In this document: positions 61,351 through 64,000 of the stretch, piece by piece
Position numbering within the stretch: the first letter of the stretch is position 1
Layout: each line of letters begins with the position of its first letter
Origin: Terfezia claveryi
Taxonomy: Eukaryota; Ascomycota; Pezizomycetes; Pezizales; Pezizaceae
Length of the DNA stretch: 64,000 nt
Direction: 5' to 3'
Assembly (NCBI GenBank): GCA_015179025.1
Contig: WHUX01000004.1
Coordinates: 186,001-250,000 of the forward strand
The notes under the pieces: generated by a model
Databases searched by the model: none
What the model was told of the DNA's origin: nothing
Seen by the model: the letters and a program-made list of their open reading frames with translations, nothing else
Program-made: the position numbers and the translations under genes

Positions 61351-62330
61351 CTAAGCGTTTCTATTCTCTTGCGATCGGGCTCTAACTCGAGAAGCCAGAC
61401 CTTGAAGGAACTCATAAAGAGTTGGTTCTTCTGAAGTTACTTGAGTACTATTAGTTGTAATGGCATTCTGGTTTTCTAGACTCATTACTCTATCTCGTTC
61501 TTGTTGTATGAGGGCTCGGGTCTCATCTCGGGTTCGAGGTCCTTGTCGTCCTCTCTTGGTTCGTCGTCTTTTAAATGTGTCTTCCATACTTCCGGATGTC
61601 AAAAAGTCTTGGAGAATTTCAGGAGTAATATCTTTAGCGGCCACCCAGGAGTCATGTTTAGATGAATATCCTAACCATCTGACTTTGTATTGCTTTTCTC
61701 CGGTTCGGGGTGCCGTTCCGAATTCTAATACCTTTTCTATTTCATAACGATCTTCTTGTACTGGTCCCGGTTTTTGTTCTTGGCGTCGAGGGAACTGAGT
61801 TGCGTCGTTTCTGATGTAGGGTTTGAGTTTGCTGATGTGAAAGGTATTATAGATGAGGTTAAGGTCCTGTTGGCTAGATAGATCTAGACTGTAGTTGTTG
61901 TATTTCCAGTTGCAAAAAAAGATAGGGAAAGGGCCTAAAACTATTTCGGTTTGAGTTTGGGTGAGACGTCCTGAATATTGATGTTTTCTGAGAATAACAT
62001 GACTACTTGTCCAACTACAAATCTCGGGGGATTTGGTTGTCATTTGTTGGCTTGAGCGGCTTGCTTGATTTTGGAGTCATAAAGCATTTTAGAGGTAGCT
62101 TCATGCCGTTCGGTAGCAGATACATATGGATTGATTAGATATGGAAATGTAGATACTCCCATATTGGCATTGAATCCATACTTAGTAAGAAATGCGCTAT
62201 TTCCTCTAGTGGCGTTGTACCTAAAGTCTGTATCTCTGGTAACTTCTATAGCCAGTCAAAGCCTTCTGCTTTGCATGCTCTAGCTAGCTACTTGTAAAAC
62301 TTCCTTGTTTACAATTTCTGACTGCCCGTC
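61351..62330 (-). pseudogene. Gypsy-type retrotransposon relic: integrase end and chromodomain
   Basis: The - strand first gives a decayed integrase core (DGQSEIVNKEVLQVA, then YNATRGNSAFLTKYGFNANM and ATERHEATSKMLYDSKIKQA). A TGA near 62044-62046 and a frame change at about 61960 interrupt it. The downstream frame has NLIYNTFHISKLKPYIRND and a chromodomain (about 61755-61600) RYEIEKVLEFGTAPRTGEKQ, then YKVRWLGYSSKHDSWVAAKD. A charged C-terminal tail ends at 61351. Chromodomain-bearing integrases are those of Gypsy/chromovirus elements. Reverse transcriptase and gag are absent upstream, where the terminal DNA transposon and minisatellites lie, so only the 3' quarter remains. Confidence 0.8.
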
Positions 62331-62638
62331 TACTCATGAATATGATATGCACATCAGCAAAAAAAAAAATGCGTTAGGATGCACTTCTACTTCCCCCATA
62401 TCAGGCGCTTCATCTGCCTCAGTCTGCATCATGTAGCATCCACCTCCATCCCACTATATGTGTGCCTGCGTCTCGTTACGTCCCACCTTCGTCTTACCCT
62501 ATGGCCTGTGTCAGATCACCTACTTTCCATCAAGTCACATCCTGACCCTCAGCAAAAAAAATTCTACTTTATGTTCCCCACTTTGTGTCACGTCATGTCC
62601 ACCTCTATACTTTGCATCCTGTCATGCCCTACACTCAC

Positions 62639-63276
62639 AACTTGCTAAACCGGACTGCATAAATCCCCAGGATCCCGTCCGGTTTAGACTAGCGTCCGGT
62701 ATAACAAAATTTTGCGGGCGGGGCAGTAAAATCTCAAATCAAAGGAAAGAAGCATATCGGAAGGCATACCTAGACATATTTCCAGTCTCGCTACAATAAT
62801 AAGTAAGATCTATAATGTTCTGACAGTGTTAGGAGGTCGCTAATAATATTATAGGATGGGCAATAAGCGGGCATTCTCTCTGAGAGGGAAATATGAGATT
62901 TGTCAACCTCTTTTTCCAAAGCATGTATGTTTATGCTCTTGCTTTTCCGCACACTCCAACTCAACTCTCCATCCAAGACTTGGTTGATACTATCAGTCAG
63001 GCACAAGAAGGACTTAAATATTATCAGCAGAAGCATAAGGTTCAAGCATCACTTAAGGACTTCTGGGTTCCAACTTCCTCTTCCTCAGATACCCCGTCCG
63101 GTTCTGCTAATTAATTTTCTATGTATATATTTTTTTTATTCTTGAGATTGCTTGTCCGGTCCGGTTTACTATTTGTCCGGTATAGCCAATAAAATTTTGC
63201 GCTGTAGTTCCAAAATCGCCAAAGCCCGTCCGTAATAGCAAGTTTTCCGGTTAAAGGCGTTCCGGTTTAGCAAGTT
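62639..63276. mobile_element. Decayed DNA transposon with 16-bp inverted ends
   Basis: AACTTGCTAAACCGGA at 62639-62654 is the exact reverse complement of 63261-63276. Inside each end lies a direct subterminal repeat with GTCCGGT...GTCCGGTATA and AAAATTTTGCG (about 62677-62718 and 63165-63202). A 73-residue frame (62893-63114) contains SIQDLVDTISQAQEGLKYYQ and could be the tail of a transposase, but no catalytic residues are present. Ends of this type and the small size suggest a non-autonomous or internally deleted cut-and-paste element; the superfamily is not proven. Confidence 0.65.
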
Positions 63277-63288
63277 CTACTTTGGAAC

Positions 63289-63540
63289 ACACCAATATCT
63301 AGAGCTGGCGAAAGCATGAAAAAACCAATATACAGAGCTAGTGGAAGCATGAAAAATACCAATATATAGCACCAGCGGAAGTATGCAAAACACCAATATC
63401 TAGAGCAAAAGCATGAAAACTACCAATAGATAGCGTTAGCGGAAGTATGCAAAACACCAATATCTAGAGCTAGCAAAAGCATGAAAACCACCAATATATA
63501 GAGCCAGCGGAAGCATAAATTGCATGCATATATAGAGCCG
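63289..63540 (+). repeat. Minisatellite of about 34-bp units, seven copies
   Basis: Units begin ACCAATAT and run through TAGAGCYAGCGGAAGCATG to AAAA, 30-35 bp each, with substitutions between copies. The array starts about 12 bases past the inverted end of the adjacent transposon. Confidence 0.85.
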
Positions 63541-63825
63541 AAAAGCCATCATTTCTATACGTTTGCCTTCTAATTTGTTTCCTATATATGGGTATTTCCT
63601 CCTTTATACTAGGTTTTGCCAATTGTAGGAGGAGCCCTAACTGATGCAGCAGGATAATTGTAGGTAAGACATGTAATCTGGTTTTAAGACAGCACTAGTC
63701 AGATAGGCAGCTGGATTTAACTGTAATGGCTGGCGGCAATATATGGCAAGTTCCTATTTTCTAGGTGTAGCTGGCTAGGACTTAGAGTTTTTCTCCTGTT
63801 CATTCCTTCCAATATAATAATTTGG

Positions 63826-64000
63826 TCGCTCAATTCTATACTGGTTTGCTCACTTATTTTCTCACTTATTTGCTTGCTCAATTCAAGGCTGATTTCCCCT
63901 TACTCATTTGCTCATTTGCTCACTTAATTCTAGGCTGATTTGCTTACTCAATTACATGCTGATTTGCTCGCTCGATTCTAGGCTGATTTGCTTGCTCGAT
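63826..64000 (+). repeat. Minisatellite of GCTGATTTGCT-type units running off the window
   Basis: Imperfect units combining CTCAATTCTAGGC with TGATTTGCTTGCT recur about seven times and continue to the last base, so the array extends beyond the window. Confidence 0.85.

Overview
The window reads as nuclear DNA of a filamentous ascomycete. Intact genes carry several short introns (about 35-145 bp) with GT...AG ends, many with a CTAAC-type branch site just before the acceptor, and the proteins match fungal families. Low gene density, decayed transposons, and a decayed plant-cell-wall hydrolase next to intact housekeeping genes suggest a repeat-rich, mycorrhizal-type genome such as a truffle-like Pezizomycete. 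That last step is inference, not proof. Layout: bases 1-9946 hold no gene I can support. A 341-residue orphan protein lies at 9947-10972 (+). 11-17.9 kb is low-complexity intergenic DNA. 17.9-19.3 kb is the wreck of a CBM1-GH5 beta-mannanase (-). 21.7-27.5 kb is a housekeeping block on the + strand: ribosomal protein eS7, the ribosome-biogenesis factor KRI1 and the mitochondrial ADP/ATP carrier. A frameshifted zinc alcohol dehydrogenase follows at 28.2-29.7 kb. From 30.9 to 50.7 kb the genes are on the - strand: an EB1/Mal3 microtubule plus-end protein, a TPR-DnaJ co-chaperone, a Rua1-type regulator, a SIP3/LAM-type BAR-PH-GRAM-VASt sterol-transfer protein with one apparent frameshift, and a ferric reductase. 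At 54.5-59.4 kb a divergent pair encodes the tRNA adenosine deaminase TAD1 (-) and the PHD-finger subunit SPP1 of the Set1/COMPASS histone methyltransferase (+). From 60 kb to the end is a transposon graveyard: a nonsense-riddled C2H2 zinc-finger gene, a Gypsy LTR and integrase-chromodomain relic, a DNA transposon relic with 16-bp inverted ends, and two minisatellites. Apart from the shared promoter of TAD1/SPP1 the genes look functionally independent; eS7 and KRI1 both serve the small ribosomal subunit. The most unusual signal is a dispersed family of tiny inserts, 7-26 bp long, that all start with (TA)GTCT(G/C)G at one end and vary at the other. At least ten are bracketed by perfect 8-12 bp direct repeats, as if each were a separate insertion with its own target-site duplication. 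Two are nested, and one lies in frame inside the Rua1-type gene. They look like one-end-anchored micro-insertions, and no autonomous source is visible in this window.
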